NCBI RefSeq assembly: GCF_001638985.1
Contig: NW_017265148.1
Location: forward strand, 575,367-639,366
Reading direction: 5' to 3'
Origin: Phycomyces blakesleeanus NRRL 1555(-)
Lineage: Eukaryota > Mucoromycota > Mucoromycetes > Mucorales > Phycomycetaceae
Length of the DNA: 64,000 nucleotides
Shown: piece by piece, positions 1-10,728 of the stretch
How the letters are laid out: each line of letters opens with the position of its first letter
How positions within the stretch are numbered: position 1 is the stretch's first letter
Notes under the pieces: generated by a model
Database searches by the model: none
What the model was told of the DNA's origin: nothing
The model's input: only the letters and a program-made list of their open reading frames with translations
Translations under genes and position numbers: made by a program

Positions 1-1073
1 TGGTACTTTGTTGTGTGTATAGTGTATACAAAAAAGGCAAGGTATAGGTAATAATAAAAATTGAATTCCATAATGAGGTAGGGTTATTTGAATTTGGGAA
101 ACAAATGTAATAAAATGTAAATTAAATAAGAAAAACTACTTCTAGAAGAGAAAAATAGAAGGAATTTCAGAAGGGAAAAAATATCTAGAACTAGTAAAAG
201 GAAATAAATAATGCTAATGTAAAATAAACTAAGTTAAGGGAAGTATTCAGAGAATAAAAGATTAAAAATTAACTAAGAGAATTTCTAAGGTAATTTTAGA
301 ATAAAAAATAAAGAGAAAATTTAACAAAAGGAAAATTATAAAATTTGAGAAGAAGAAAAATAATAGAAAAATAATAGAAAATAGTCAATCTTCTACAAAG
401 ACTTGACTAAAAAAACAGTAAACGGAAGAAAAATTTACAAGAGAGATCAGGGAAAATAGATAGCATCTTTAGAGAAAACTTTTATATTAGAAAAATTTGA
501 CAATTGTTTATTGATTGATTTTGAAGAGTTATTTATACTATTTCTTGGATAAAATTTATAGCAAAAATAGGTTGCACTAATGTCTAGGAGATAATTGTAA
601 TAAAAAGATAGATAAAATAATTGTAATTGGGATTCATCATAAAAGAAAAATAAATGAAGTTATAATACATAACTACAGAGAATGGAAAAGATCAGGAAGG
701 AGTATGTTATAAAGAAATAAAAAAACTACAGTTAATAATTTTGGTAAAGTAGTGTTGAGAGGAAAACGTCACATTTAGTGTGTAAGAAAAGTAAGAAAAA
801 TAAAAAAGGGAGAAACTAATTTCGGGAAAGAATAAAGGGAAGGGAAATTTGTCTTCAGAAAATTGGAAAAGAATAAAAATGAAAATAACGAGAAGTCAAA
901 CATTTAGAATAAGAAATAAAATTAATATAAATAAAATTAAAATTAAACTTAAAATATAAAATTATAATTGGGGGTTTGAGACTGTGTGACTGATTAAAAA
1001 GATTGAAATCGATTGAAAAAGGGACTTGTATTGCGGCCAATACAATTAACATTGCACCGCCATCTCCCACATT
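1..1073. other. AT-rich, C-poor non-coding stretch
   Basis: I see no gene here. The plus strand is very rich in A and G and poor in C for about 1 kb, with many short runs of A. No open frame looks coding, and no terminal repeat is visible. It may be decayed transposon DNA or a tRNA upstream flank. Confidence 0.6.
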
Positions 1074-1156
1074 GGAGAGATGGCCGAGTTGGTCTAAGGC
1101 GTCACGTTAAGGCCGTGATCTCTTCGGAGGCGTGGGTTCGAATCCCACTCTCTTCA
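1074..1156 (+). tRNA. tRNA-Leu (anticodon AAG)
   Basis: Full cloverleaf by eye. The acceptor stem GGAGAGA (1074-1080) pairs with TCTCTTC (1149-1155), discriminator A at 1156. The D arm has GCC/GGC around GAGTTGGTCTAA. The anticodon stem TCACG/CGTGA holds loop TTAAGGC, giving anticodon AAG (Leu, CUU). There is a long variable arm with a TTCG loop, and T stem GTGGG/CCCAC with loop TTCGAAT. The B box GGTTCGAATCC lies at 1135-1145. No intron. A gypsy LTR begins 74 bp downstream. Confidence 0.95.
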
Positions 1157-1229
1157 CGTTTTTCATTCACATGAAATATTTTGGCATTATTTTTGTTGTT
1201 GTTTTCGATCTGAGTTGTTCTTCCAATGC

Positions 1230-1527
1230 TGTCAGAGTTGACATTGGTGAACAAAATTGGTAGTTATAAGCAGCCAGTAAGAGTTGACTTTTTAGGATAA
1301 AAGATCTTGAATTTGCTGATTGGTCTTTCATATATGTTTTAGATGTTTAAGATGGTGAATATACTTGTAGAAGATATTACTGGACAACAGGCATCTAAGA
1401 CATATTATCATAGCTATTCTTTTAGCCAGAAATCAATTATCATTTTGTATAAATAGTCAAGAAATATATTTAATAAAAAGCATCTTTATTCTTATCTAAA
1501 AACTATTTATAAACTTGACAATCCCCA
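1230..1527 (+). repeat. Ty3/gypsy long terminal repeat, copy 1 (5' LTR)
   Basis: Begins TGTCAGAG and ends CCCCA, so it has TG...CA termini and is 298 bp long. A close second copy lies at 20861-21156. It is followed after one base by a primer-binding-site-like TGGTATTGATTC and then a gag frame, which marks it as a 5' LTR. No partner 3' LTR is present; the element is cut off by the inverted-repeat structure starting near 2940. Confidence 0.8.
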
Positions 1528-1528
1528 G

Positions 1529-1543
1529 TGGTATTGATTCTGC
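1529..1543 (+). promoter_or_regulatory. Putative primer binding site of gypsy element 1
   Basis: TGGTATTGATTC starts one base after the LTR end. TGGTAT is the usual start of a site complementary to the 3' end of initiator tRNA-Met. The primer tRNA is inferred, not tested. The same site with one change (TGGTATTTATTC) follows the LTR copy at 21156. Confidence 0.5.
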
Positions 1544-1603
1544 AACTTAGTTACAAGTGCCAGAAAAGAAATACCAGATTGAGACTTGACAATTGGTAGC
1601 TGA

Positions 1604-2959
1604 ATGAACAGTTCCTCTGCCCAAACTAGTGTCCAATTTACTAATGCTCAGAAAAAGAAATTTGAAATCGAAGAACGAGTTCAGGCCCTGCTTCTCACTG
1701 AACTTGCCAGTTCTTTTGCTGCTTCCCATACTGTACCTTCACTTCCTGAAGAGCAGTGTCTTCGTTCCTCTCCATCTCGCATAGCTTTTTGGGACACCCA
1801 AGCTCAAAACATAGTTGCTAAACTATCTGGTGTACCTGTCTCTACACCTCCTGCTCCCGACTCCCCAGTCCACATACCTGTTCCCAGCTCTCTGCCCATG
1901 AGTACTCCTCCTGTCCCAGCCGACCCTGTTGCTCCTGCTGCCATGACCATGCCCAAACTGATTGTTGCTTTTACTGCAGCTCTCTGCTGTTCGCAACTGC
2001 CTGTTGCTCCTGCTGCCCCGACTCCTGCCCCCACTCAGGTGTCTCTGCCTTCCTCTGTCCAGATTGAATGCCCGGATTTTTATCATGGTGTCCGCTCTGC
2101 CAATGAGATCGATGGTTGGGTTCATTCAGTGGAACGTTTTGCTGAACTGCATCACATGGACTATGACAGCTGGACGTCATATGCAATAACTTTGCTCTGT
2201 GACCATGCTGACGTCTGGTGGCATTGCCTGGAAGATAATGGTACCAGAACCTCGGACTGGCGCACTTTTACTCGTTTGCTCAATGACAATTTCCGCCCTG
2301 TCCACTCTATTCAAAATGCACAAGATCGCATTTGCTCCCTGCACCAGACTGGTTCTGTCAAGTCGTATATCAACATTTTTCAAGATCTTCGTATGGATAT
2401 TCCGTCCATGACTGAGGACGAGGCTCTGGACAGATTTGTTAGTGGTTTGCGTCCTGAAACCTGCAGCCAAGTCCACTTCTGTGAACCCTTGGACCTTGCC
2501 GAAGCTGCCCGCACTGCCCTCGCTTTTGAGAATGGCCACCACCCTGCCCCCACTTCTTGTCCAGAGGTTGTTTCACACTATGTTCGCAATGATGGCCCCA
2601 CCCCTATGGACCTTGATGCTATGGAGGGGAGGGGGTCCATGCAGACCAACTACTGGGGACGCTCAGGCCAGTGCAATAACCGAAGCTCTGCCAACCGCTC
2701 TGACATAAGACCACACCAACAAGGAGGTAGAGACAACTGTGAGAGTTTCTGGTGTGATCAGACTGGACACCTCCACTGTTTCTGTCCAGAACGTATTGCC
2801 GCTATCTGCCGACTGGATGAAGGACATGCCCAGGGAAGGAACTGCCAGAACCTTGGAGTAAACATAGTCAAAGTGAGGGGAAACCAGACACAAGATAATA
2901 AAGCTTTCTCTTACCAGTACTTTGATGTCTCCTGTGGTATTTCAGGTACGAAACAATAG
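1604..2959 (+). CDS. Gypsy retrotransposon Gag polyprotein (451 aa)
   Basis: Gag packages element RNA into virus-like particles. The frame is intact from ATG 1604 to TAG 2959. Residues 40-150 are Ser/Pro/Val-rich low complexity. A retrotransposon gag domain follows at about 160-300, with the typical W...F...L spacing, the segment VKSYINIFQDL and a Leu/Arg-rich end. A zinc knuckle lies near residue 385 (C-x4-H-x4-C visible), but the position of its first Cys is Ser, so nucleic-acid binding may be impaired. It lies 76 bp after the LTR and its stop falls at the edge of an inverted-repeat arm, so the pol that should follow is missing in this orientation. The end may therefore not be the native one. 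The family is clear; activity is unlikely. Confidence 0.8.
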   Translation: MNSSSAQTSVQFTNAQKKKFEIEERVQALLLTELASSFAASHTVPSLPEEQCLRSSPSRIAFWDTQAQNIVAKLSGVPVSTPPAPDSPVHIPVPSSLPMSTPPVPADPVAPAAMTMPKLIVAFTAALCCSQLPVAPAAPTPAPTQVSLPSSVQIECPDFYHGVRSANEIDGWVHSVERFAELHHMDYDSWTSYAITLLCDHADVWWHCLEDNGTRTSDWRTFTRLLNDNFRPVHSIQNAQDRICSLHQTGSVKSYINIFQDLRMDIPSMTEDEALDRFVSGLRPETCSQVHFCEPLDLAEAARTALAFENGHHPAPTSCPEVVSHYVRNDGPTPMDLDAMEGRGSMQTNYWGRSGQCNNRSSANRSDIRPHQQGGRDNCESFWCDQTGHLHCFCPERIAAICRLDEGHAQGRNCQNLGVNIVKVRGNQTQDNKAFSYQYFDVSCGISGTKQ

Positions 2960-3477
2960 AAAAATAAAATATTTGATAATAGAGACATATAGAAATACTT
3001 TGAGACTGTATATCAGTTGTCTTTATTCATAAATAAAAAGTGTCCCTTTTTATAAGAAAACACAATCTGCTCTTGTCATTACGTCTTAGTTTCTTAAGGC
3101 TTTCTTCCTTTACTATATTTGGTTATTAGAGTGTATTTACTGCTTAACTAGTGTTGGTGTTACAATTATGACATCAAGTCATAAATCGTACTTCTTTAGC
3201 TCTTAGCTATTCTTTTCTCTTTTATACTAGAGCTTTAGGACTTCCTACTAAATTAGCTCCATATTGATCTGACACAGTTTACCTGGCAGTATGATATAAT
3301 TATCTTAACAATCTTTAAGATATTATCTACAGTACTAACTGTAATAATTATTGGGCTAATTACTTAATCGTTTATATATATTTTATACTGACAAGATGAT
3401 AGCTACTATGCTATCCCAATATGAATATGTTTTTATATGTGATAAATCCAACATCCAAGTGTCTGAATCACCACAGG
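2938..3477 (+). repeat. Left arm of a 0.5 kb inverted repeat
   Basis: This arm reads on the plus strand what 5153-5690 reads on the minus strand, with few mismatches: it begins near TATTTCAGGTACGAAAC, passes through an AT-rich leader and ends in a copy of the first ~18 codons of the protease frame (from ATG at about 3422). It stops abruptly at about 3477, where it joins the RNase H region of pol on the other strand. It could be an LTR plus leader, or an internal region, duplicated by rearrangement. Confidence 0.75.
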
Positions 3478-5202
3478 AGAGAACTTCTTGGACTCATAAG
3501 CCAGAGGATGCCAGAGACCGTCTTCACCTTCTTGTAATAGTACCGCACTGATACCAAAGTCAGAGGCATCAGTTTCAATCCTGTAGGGCTTATGAACATC
3601 AGGTACTTGAAGCACTGGTGGTGACACGAGTTTGTTCTTGATAGTATCAAAGCTTTCTTGGCATTTTTCTGTCCAAACTATTGGCCTTCTCTTGGCACCT
3701 GTGCCACATGTAAGATCAGTTAGGGGCGAGGCTAAGCTGGCATAGCCCAGGATAAAACGTCTGTAGTGTTGTGCAAGTCCACAGAACTGGCGTACTTCCT
3801 GGACATTTGTGGGGACCGGCCATTCCTTGACAGCTTTGATCTTTCCTGGTGCTGATAAGATGCCTTGTGCAGATATTTGGAAACTGACAAAAATGAGTTC
3901 ACGTTTATTGAATTCACATTTCTTTAAGTTGGCAACGAGTTTCTCTTCTTGTAGCCATTTGAGGACATGGTGGACATGGTGGTGGTGTTCTTCTTCTGTC
4001 TTGCTAAATATCAGAATGTCGTCGAGATATACTAATGCAAAGTCATCTAAACATTCGCCAAGGACACGGTTTATAAGACTCTGGAAAGTAGGTGGTGCAT
4101 TGGTGAGGCCAAATGGAAGGACAAGGAACTCATACTGGCCATACCAAGTGTTGAATGCTGTCTTTGGTACGTCACTTGGTTGTATCTTCACTTGATGATA
4201 ACCACTTTTTAAGTCTAAGCTGGTAAAATGGGCAGATCCACAGAGACATTCCAAACATTTGTCGATCCTTGGTAGTGGGTGATTATTTCGAACAGTGACC
4301 TTGTTAAGGGCGTGGTAATCGATGCACATGCATATGGCACCATCCTTCTTCTTCACGAACAGAACAGGAGCTCCCCAAGGTGACGCACTAGGTCTTATCA
4401 ACCCAAGGTCCAGAAGTTCTTTGAGCTGATGCTTGAGTTCGTCCAGCTTCAGGGGACTCATCTTAAAGGGAAATCGGCTGATTAGTATAGCGTCTCCGGT
4501 ATTGATAATGTGCTGCACATTGTGGTTGGGTGGAACACCTGGTAATTCATCTTAGAACACATCTGGGAATTCTTTGGCCAGCGAGTTTCATTTTGGGTCA
4601 GTGGTAATTATCTCAGCATTATCTTTAATGTACAGTAAGTATGAGTCTGCAGCATCTTTCTTCGTCAGTTTCTTTGCTTGTTTGTGTGATATGATGTAAT
4701 TTAGGTGGTGTGGCACTGTTTCTTTCTCATGTGGTGTAAGTATGTATGACTTGTTGTTTTTCTCTAGTTTCCAGCTGTCATTGTTCCAATTGGGGACTGG
4801 CTGGGCTTGCTGAAGCCAGGTGCGGCCCAGAATCATATCAAACTTCATGGGGAATACATATGCTTCGATTGTGTCTGTATAACCGCTTAGTGAGATTGGC
4901 ATGTTGACTTTCTTGGTAATTTCTGTGTGGTGGCCACCAGCTGTTTTGACTTGCCAGTCTCTGACTTGGAATACTTGGCTTGCATGTTTGGCAATCTTGG
5001 GTGTAACATAGTTGGCGCTTGCACCACTGTCAATTAGGAATAAACAGTTTTTTTCTTGAACCATTACTTCATATAGGGGGAGGTCTGTACTGATTGAGGA
5101 ATTAAGTTGTTTCAAGTGCATTAAATCTTCTTGGACAGTTGTGGAGATGTGGTGATCCAGACACTCGGGTGTTGGATTTATCACATATAAGAACATATTC
5201 AT
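3478..5202 (-). pseudogene. Broken gypsy pol: aspartic protease and reverse transcriptase
   Basis: One minus-strand frame from ATG 5202. The protease part has the active-site motif DSGA (residues ~58-61). The reverse transcriptase part shows LGLIRPSASPWGAPVLFVKK, the LDLKSGYHQV block, LPFGLTNAP and the catalytic YLDD box (~4020). The RNase H start is visible as ETDAS...LAYESKKFSPV, then the frame is cut at about 3478 by the inverted arm, so RNase H and integrase are lost. Two in-frame stops, TGA 4588-4590 and TAA 4552-4554, separate protease from RT with no frameshift; both fit C-to-T changes (CGA, CAA). Ty3/gypsy identity is clear from domain order and motifs. It cannot encode a full polyprotein. 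Confidence 0.85.
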
Positions 5203-5690
5203 ATTGGGATAGTGTAGTAGCTATCATCTTGTCAGTATAAAATATATATAAACGATTAAGTAATTAGCCCAATAATTATTACAGTTAGTACTGTAGATAA
5301 TATCTTAAATATTGTTAAGATAATTATATCATACTGCTGGGTAAACTGTGTCAGATCAATATGGAGCTAATTTAGTAGGAAGTCCTAAAGCTCTAGTATA
5401 AAAGAGAAAAGAATAGCTAAGAGCTAAAGAAGTACGATTTATGACTTGATGTCATAATTGTAACACCGACACTAGTTAAGCAGTAAATACACTCTAATAA
5501 CCAAATATAGTAAAGAAAGAAAGCTTTAAGAAATTAAGACTTAATGACAAGAGCAGATTGTGTTTTCTTATAAAAAAAGACATCTTTTATTTACAAATAA
5601 AAGACAACTTATATATATTCTCAAAGTATTTCTTTATCTTTCTATTCTCAAATTTATTGTGTTCTATTGTTTTATATCTGAAATAGTACA
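5153..5690 (-). repeat. Right arm of the 0.5 kb inverted repeat
   Basis: Reverse-complement partner of 2938-3477. In this arm the protease frame continues normally, so it is probably the original copy and the left arm the rearranged one. A third, partial copy of its outer ~120 bp lies at 28865-28990 in the same (minus) orientation, which suggests that the outer part is an LTR. Confidence 0.75.
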
Positions 5691-6199
5691 GCATACCTTC
5701 CAATCTCACAAGAAAATTAGGATGCAAAGACAAACAGAACGCCCAAGAATTGCTTAGCTGTGTTGATGCTCTCTGAATTGAGCAATGTGAGATTTCTTCA
5801 AGTGGGGCAGAGTCTCTTATAATAACTGTTGAGTTCTTAACACAGATTATAGTAACTATCAACATGATATACAATCATACTGTTAAAGCTAACACTGAAA
5901 TTTATTTTATGGTTGATACTTATAATCAAGTTGTTGTCCAGCAAGCTCTTGTTGCATCTTCTATATCTCAGATAGTGTCTGCCACCAATGTATCTATAAA
6001 TAGACATACTATAAACACAATGTGTACTCTGCAACTTATATTTTCTTGAGTTTTTCTTCTTTTATGATAGTTCTAGTACACATTAGAATGTGTGTTAAAG
6101 AATTAGAATATACTATACTAGTATCGATATATATAAAATATTATTAAAAAGTTATATAGAAAAAACTTGAAATTATCAGTGAGCCAGTTTTTTAGATAT
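5691..6199. other. Non-coding spacer
   Basis: AT-rich DNA between the pol palindrome and the left end of CACTA element 1. I see no gene or repeat that I can name. Confidence 0.5.
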
Positions 6200-6339
6200 C
6201 ACTATAGAAAAAAAGGAGATGCTGCTAAGGATTCACTGAGGGTCTGCCTAGGAGGCTGCCTAGAAGAGTGAAGTTGACTTACCTACTTTTTCATCTCCTG
6301 TATGTTATAGATTATTATATGACTCTGCTCTTTAATAAA

Positions 6340-6955
6340 TAATCACCAGATAAATTTCTTGTATAGAAATATAGATGTATCTTACATGCTCATATATAGA
6401 CACAAGTATCTGCAATAAATTCTGGCCAAAATAAATCACGGATTGCAAAATACATTTTTCAAATTATTATAAATAATTCAAAAAAATTATGTTTCAAATA
6501 AATTAGTTTTTATTTTTTGTTTCAAAGTAGAAAAAATACTAAGCTATAGCTATATCATATAATTTATGAATAGAAATATATAGTAAATTAAATCTAATTA
6601 TTTTAATCTAAAGGTAGGGTCATAGATCCCACATCACTCATGATTCTTGAAGATAAAAGCATCTAATACCACCAGAGAAATTTCTTGTGTAATCATATTT
6701 CCAAAAGGGTGTCAGAGTATTGGGGGCTATGTATAACCATATATGGACATACAAGTTTCTGTGATAAATTCTGGTCAAAAGAAATCACAAATTTAAAAAT
6801 GCGTTTTCGCAAATATAAAAAATGTTTCAATAATAGCTCAAAATAAATTTTGTTACAAATAATTTTTGGGTTCAAAAAAATAGGTTTTTATTTTTGGTTT
6901 ATTTTGGATTGCAAAAAAATAAAAAAATAAAAAAATAAAAAAATACTAGGCTGGG
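6340..6955. repeat. Imperfect ~300 bp direct duplication, left subterminal region
   Basis: Two diverged copies, about 6340-6550 and 6670-6955, share blocks such as AAATTTCTTGT, GATAAATTCTGG/AATAAATTCTGG, AAATCAC and AATACTA near the end. The second copy ends in an (AAAAAAAT)n tract at 6910-6944. Subterminal repetition is typical of CACTA elements. Confidence 0.5.
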
Positions 6956-7728
6956 CCACATAGTCCGCAGCAGTAGCGTACTAGCAAACCAATACTACTG
7001 GTTAAAACAGTAGTATGACTGCTAGCTCCAATGTCTGTGGATTACGTGGTCGATATATAGTAAGCTAATATATCTAGCTATTCCAATAGAAAACCAGTGT
7101 CATAGATGACATGAAAACCAAAGAGCTTGAAGTATTGAGTGTCAAGAAACTTGAAGATATGTGTGCCAAGAGACTCTAAGAGAATAAAAGCGATTAGTAA
7201 CCATATTTAAAATACTCTTGTCTAAAAATGTTTATCTTTGAGATTCTGCCAAGTCATTCATAATTATAAAGAGCTGAATACCTACGAGTAAGAATAGGAA
7301 ACAGTTAGTATTTTATTGCTTTATAAGCAGAGTTTATAGTTATTACCTCTTTACTTATTTTGCCAGATGATGAAAAAACTAATGTATAAACCGGATTGTT
7401 ATGATTAATAAACATATTGACATATAAAACTAATTTAATAGCACAAATACCTTTGAAGTAGAAGTATGTAGAAATGATGTTGTTTTCATAGAGGCTCAAA
7501 ACATATTAGAATATCTTATAAATAAAAACATGTAAAAACAACCAACCTTTTGGGGCAAAGTAGAGTGAAAAAAGAAGACGTAAACACGCAAGCTTTTCTT
7601 AGTCAAAACTAGTAGAAAGAATTCTGATTGGTGCGCTGACATTAAACATCAGTCTTTGCACTTTTATAAATTCAACGATTTTATGCCAAGTCATTTTTCA
7701 CCTTTGTCTTTTATTATTATTTATTACA

Positions 7729-10728
7729 ATGCAAAATAAGAAAAGACAAAACCAAAACTTAACAAAACCGCCACCCCCTAAAAGGCCTGGTGAACTAAAC
7801 TTTAGTATCAACACAAGAGATACTACGTGCAATGAGTGTGGAGAAAACTTTACTAAACCAAGTAGTTTGAAATGCCATCTAAGAACTCAGCATACAAACT
7901 CTAATGTAGAACCTAGTTCTTCAACTGGGAATGCTTTGCTTGATGACTTGTTGGCAGCTTTGAACCGAGAACAGCTGGCAACACCCTTTATGACTGAAGT
8001 CGATATCAACAGATACGACTACTCTTCTGGCAAGGAATATGACAATGAAGATGACAATGAGTATAACAGGCATTATCAGGACGATCAAGTCTTTGAGCCT
8101 GATTTTGAAAATGATGTATCAGACCATAATGCTCTTTACAACTCTATTACTAACTACCTTTCTTCTTTTGACAACAACGATGACTTAGACCTGGAAAACG
8201 AATCTGACAACACTGATACTGAAACTGACCCTGCTAACCTTGCGGAAAAACTCATGACAGGCCCTATCTCAGGCTGTCATCCTTTTTCCAATTTGCAGAC
8301 AATGGTACTTTGTGCTCTCATTGATGGCAACAACAACATAATCTCTCAATAGACTCTGAAGAAGCTTTTGTTCACCATGAACATGCTTCTCAAGATTCAG
8401 ACTGACTCTGCTGGACAAGGAACATTCAAGCTCCCTAAGTTGAATGCGCTCATGAAGTACCAGCATAACAAGAAAAACAGGATCCCTATACTTTCTACTG
8501 TGGAAGTAAAAGATCTTACCTCGGACCCACCAACTGTAATTGCTGAAGTCACCCTGCCATCAACTCATATCGAACTTTTCATGGCCAATCCAGAAAAGTG
8601 CAAGAAGATCTTTTCTTTGCCTGACCAAACTCCTGACCAGTCTACCTGTTTCCAGCAAGGCGAGAAATGAAAAGATAACGAGTACTTACAGCAGCTAATG
8701 TTTACTGTCAACACTCTTGATATCTGGGCTGGCAATGTTTTGACCTTAAAACATGCTCCCAACAATGCACAATTCCTGATTAAATCCTTTCACACCACAT
8801 ACAACTCACTTTTTGCAAGAGGATATTGGATTTGTATCAATGCAACTGGCGACTGTTACGTTGAATCAACTATCTCAGATATTAAAGTTGATTGCCTGGA
8901 TACTATTGACATGGAAGCAAAAGCCAGAAACTTTGCTACTTGTATACCCACAGGTATTCAAGGCTTGACCGACAAACACCATGATCTCTTGTACAAGGAA
9001 TATTGTTTGAAGATACTTGTTCCCAGTGAAGGTAATACTAATGTATATTATAAAGTAGTAATTGCTCCTATTGTTCTTTTTACAGATGACACTTCAGATA
9101 ATTGGTCGAAACAGTACAATCCGTACAAAAGCTGGTCCATGAAATTTGCGGCAATGTCCTATGAAGAACTTTGTATGGCCATAAATATCCTTTTACTGGG
9201 CATTGTCCAGAAGAGGAATGGTTATAGTGGTCTGTCTCTTCTACCAACACTTGTCAAAAACTTCAAGAAACTAGAGAATGGAATGGTCATGTACTCTGCT
9301 GAACATGGGGAATATGTTTTGGTCGTGGCTCCTCTGCTCTTGATCGAAGCTGACACTCCCTGCCACTCTGAACTCTGTGGAATACTTGGTCCTGCAACTT
9401 TACTCCCATGCCGTAAATGTTACTGTGTGCTCCGACGAAATGTTTTTTTGGAAGTCAAGGAATATTTTCTCAAGAAACACATGCCAAGGACTTGGAAACA
9501 TTATGTGATGGCTAATTCTACTGACAAACGTGAGACAATCATGCCTGATGTTTTAGGAACGAACACGCCTGTGAACGCAAGGGCACTTAGTTTCATGAAC
9601 CATTCGTCTGGATGCCTACTCGAATTGAAAGCATTTGACCCATCAAAGGACACTCCAGTCGAGATTCTCCACACAATTCTGCTTGGTACTGCAAAATACT
9701 TAATCAATGAATTGGTGAAGAAAAATCTCAAGCCGCACCCTGACAAACTGGAGAGACTGGCCAATGGTTTGAAGGAGCATGATATCTCGACTGGCCTTTC
9801 TCGCAAGTTTACCTGACTCTTGAGACACTCTGGATCTTTTCTTGATAGAGATTTTAAGGTGCTACTGCAGATTCTTCCTGGTGCTCTACTTAGGGACTTT
9901 TCTGATAATCAAAAAATTGAAACAATTTTGCCTTGCTTTGTTGAACTTGGTCATCTATGTTCATTAGTATTTGTTAGACAGATTGAATCTAGATTTGAAG
10001 AGTACATCACCCAGGTTAACCATGCAGTGAACTCATTAATTGCCAAACTTCATGAATCTGATATGGCAAATGTTGCAAACCTGAAGCACTTGCCCTTATC
10101 CACCAAGCCAAAGACTCACAACATGATCCATTTGACAGAAGATATCAGACGATTTGGACCTGCCCTGAACTTTGAGACAGAAAAAGGTGAGCAGTTCAAC
10201 AAGTATATTCGAGAGCATCTCATTCGTACCAACCAACTGAACACCTTGAGAGATATCTGCCACAAGTTCACAAAGCAGGCGGTTATGCAACATATCTTTG
10301 CCAATGGATCATAAATTAACAGCAACAGACAATAAGAGTACTCTGGACCTGGAATTGCAGAATTTATCAAGCCCAACAACAATAAAGATAAAGCTTTCTG
10401 CAACCTATTTCTTGGAGGATCTCAAGTGCTTGCAGACAACAATGACACCAGCAACATAACTACTTTAAAGGACAATTCCTTTGCTGCTTTTGTTATCAAG
10501 AACAGTATTGGCATGACTCCCAGCATTGAACTGATCTCTGGCTCAATGATTACTTTTCTTTGGCCCACTGCTCACACAAGTGAGGAGATGAAAAATAACT
10601 ACCTTAAAGTAGAAATGACTGATGACTGTATGCCACTCGATTCTCTCAAGCCTCTGTGTAAGATTGATTTAATGAAAGTTAATGATACTACTTACATGAT
10701 TAACTTGAGTAAATTCGGTTCATATTGA
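7729..10728 (+). pseudogene. CACTA transposase (zinc finger + tnp2), five in-frame stops
   Basis: A single 1000-codon frame starts at ATG 7729 and ends at TGA 10728. It is broken only by stops: TAG 8350, TGA 8668, TGA 9814, TAA 10312, TAA 10333; no frameshift is needed. The N-terminus has a C2H2 finger (C-x2-C-x12-H-x4-H, residues ~36-57), then an acidic low-complexity region. The core has a tnp2-like block with EADTPCHSEL (a likely catalytic Asp) and PCRKCYC, the segment EILHTILLG, and near the C-terminus the conserved run from KPKTHNMIHL through RFGPALNFETEKGEQFNKYI. The role was cut-and-paste transposition of element 1. All five stops can come from CAG, CGA or CAA by C-to-T. Translation would give only fragments. 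Confidence 0.85.

Noticed and set aside
1823..2893. Several minus- and plus-strand frames overlapping gag
   Set aside because: They lack any domain and are shadows of the gag frame, which has a gag fold and zinc knuckle.
2938..5690. DIRS-type retrotransposon, because of inverted repeats
   Set aside because: There is a gypsy-type aspartic protease and RT, no tyrosine recombinase, and the arms copy part of the protease frame, so a rearranged gypsy element fits better.
7729..10728. Alternative genetic code or systematic stop readthrough in the element
   Set aside because: TAA, TAG and TGA all occur, and host genes in the window use normal stops with none internal; mutation is simpler.
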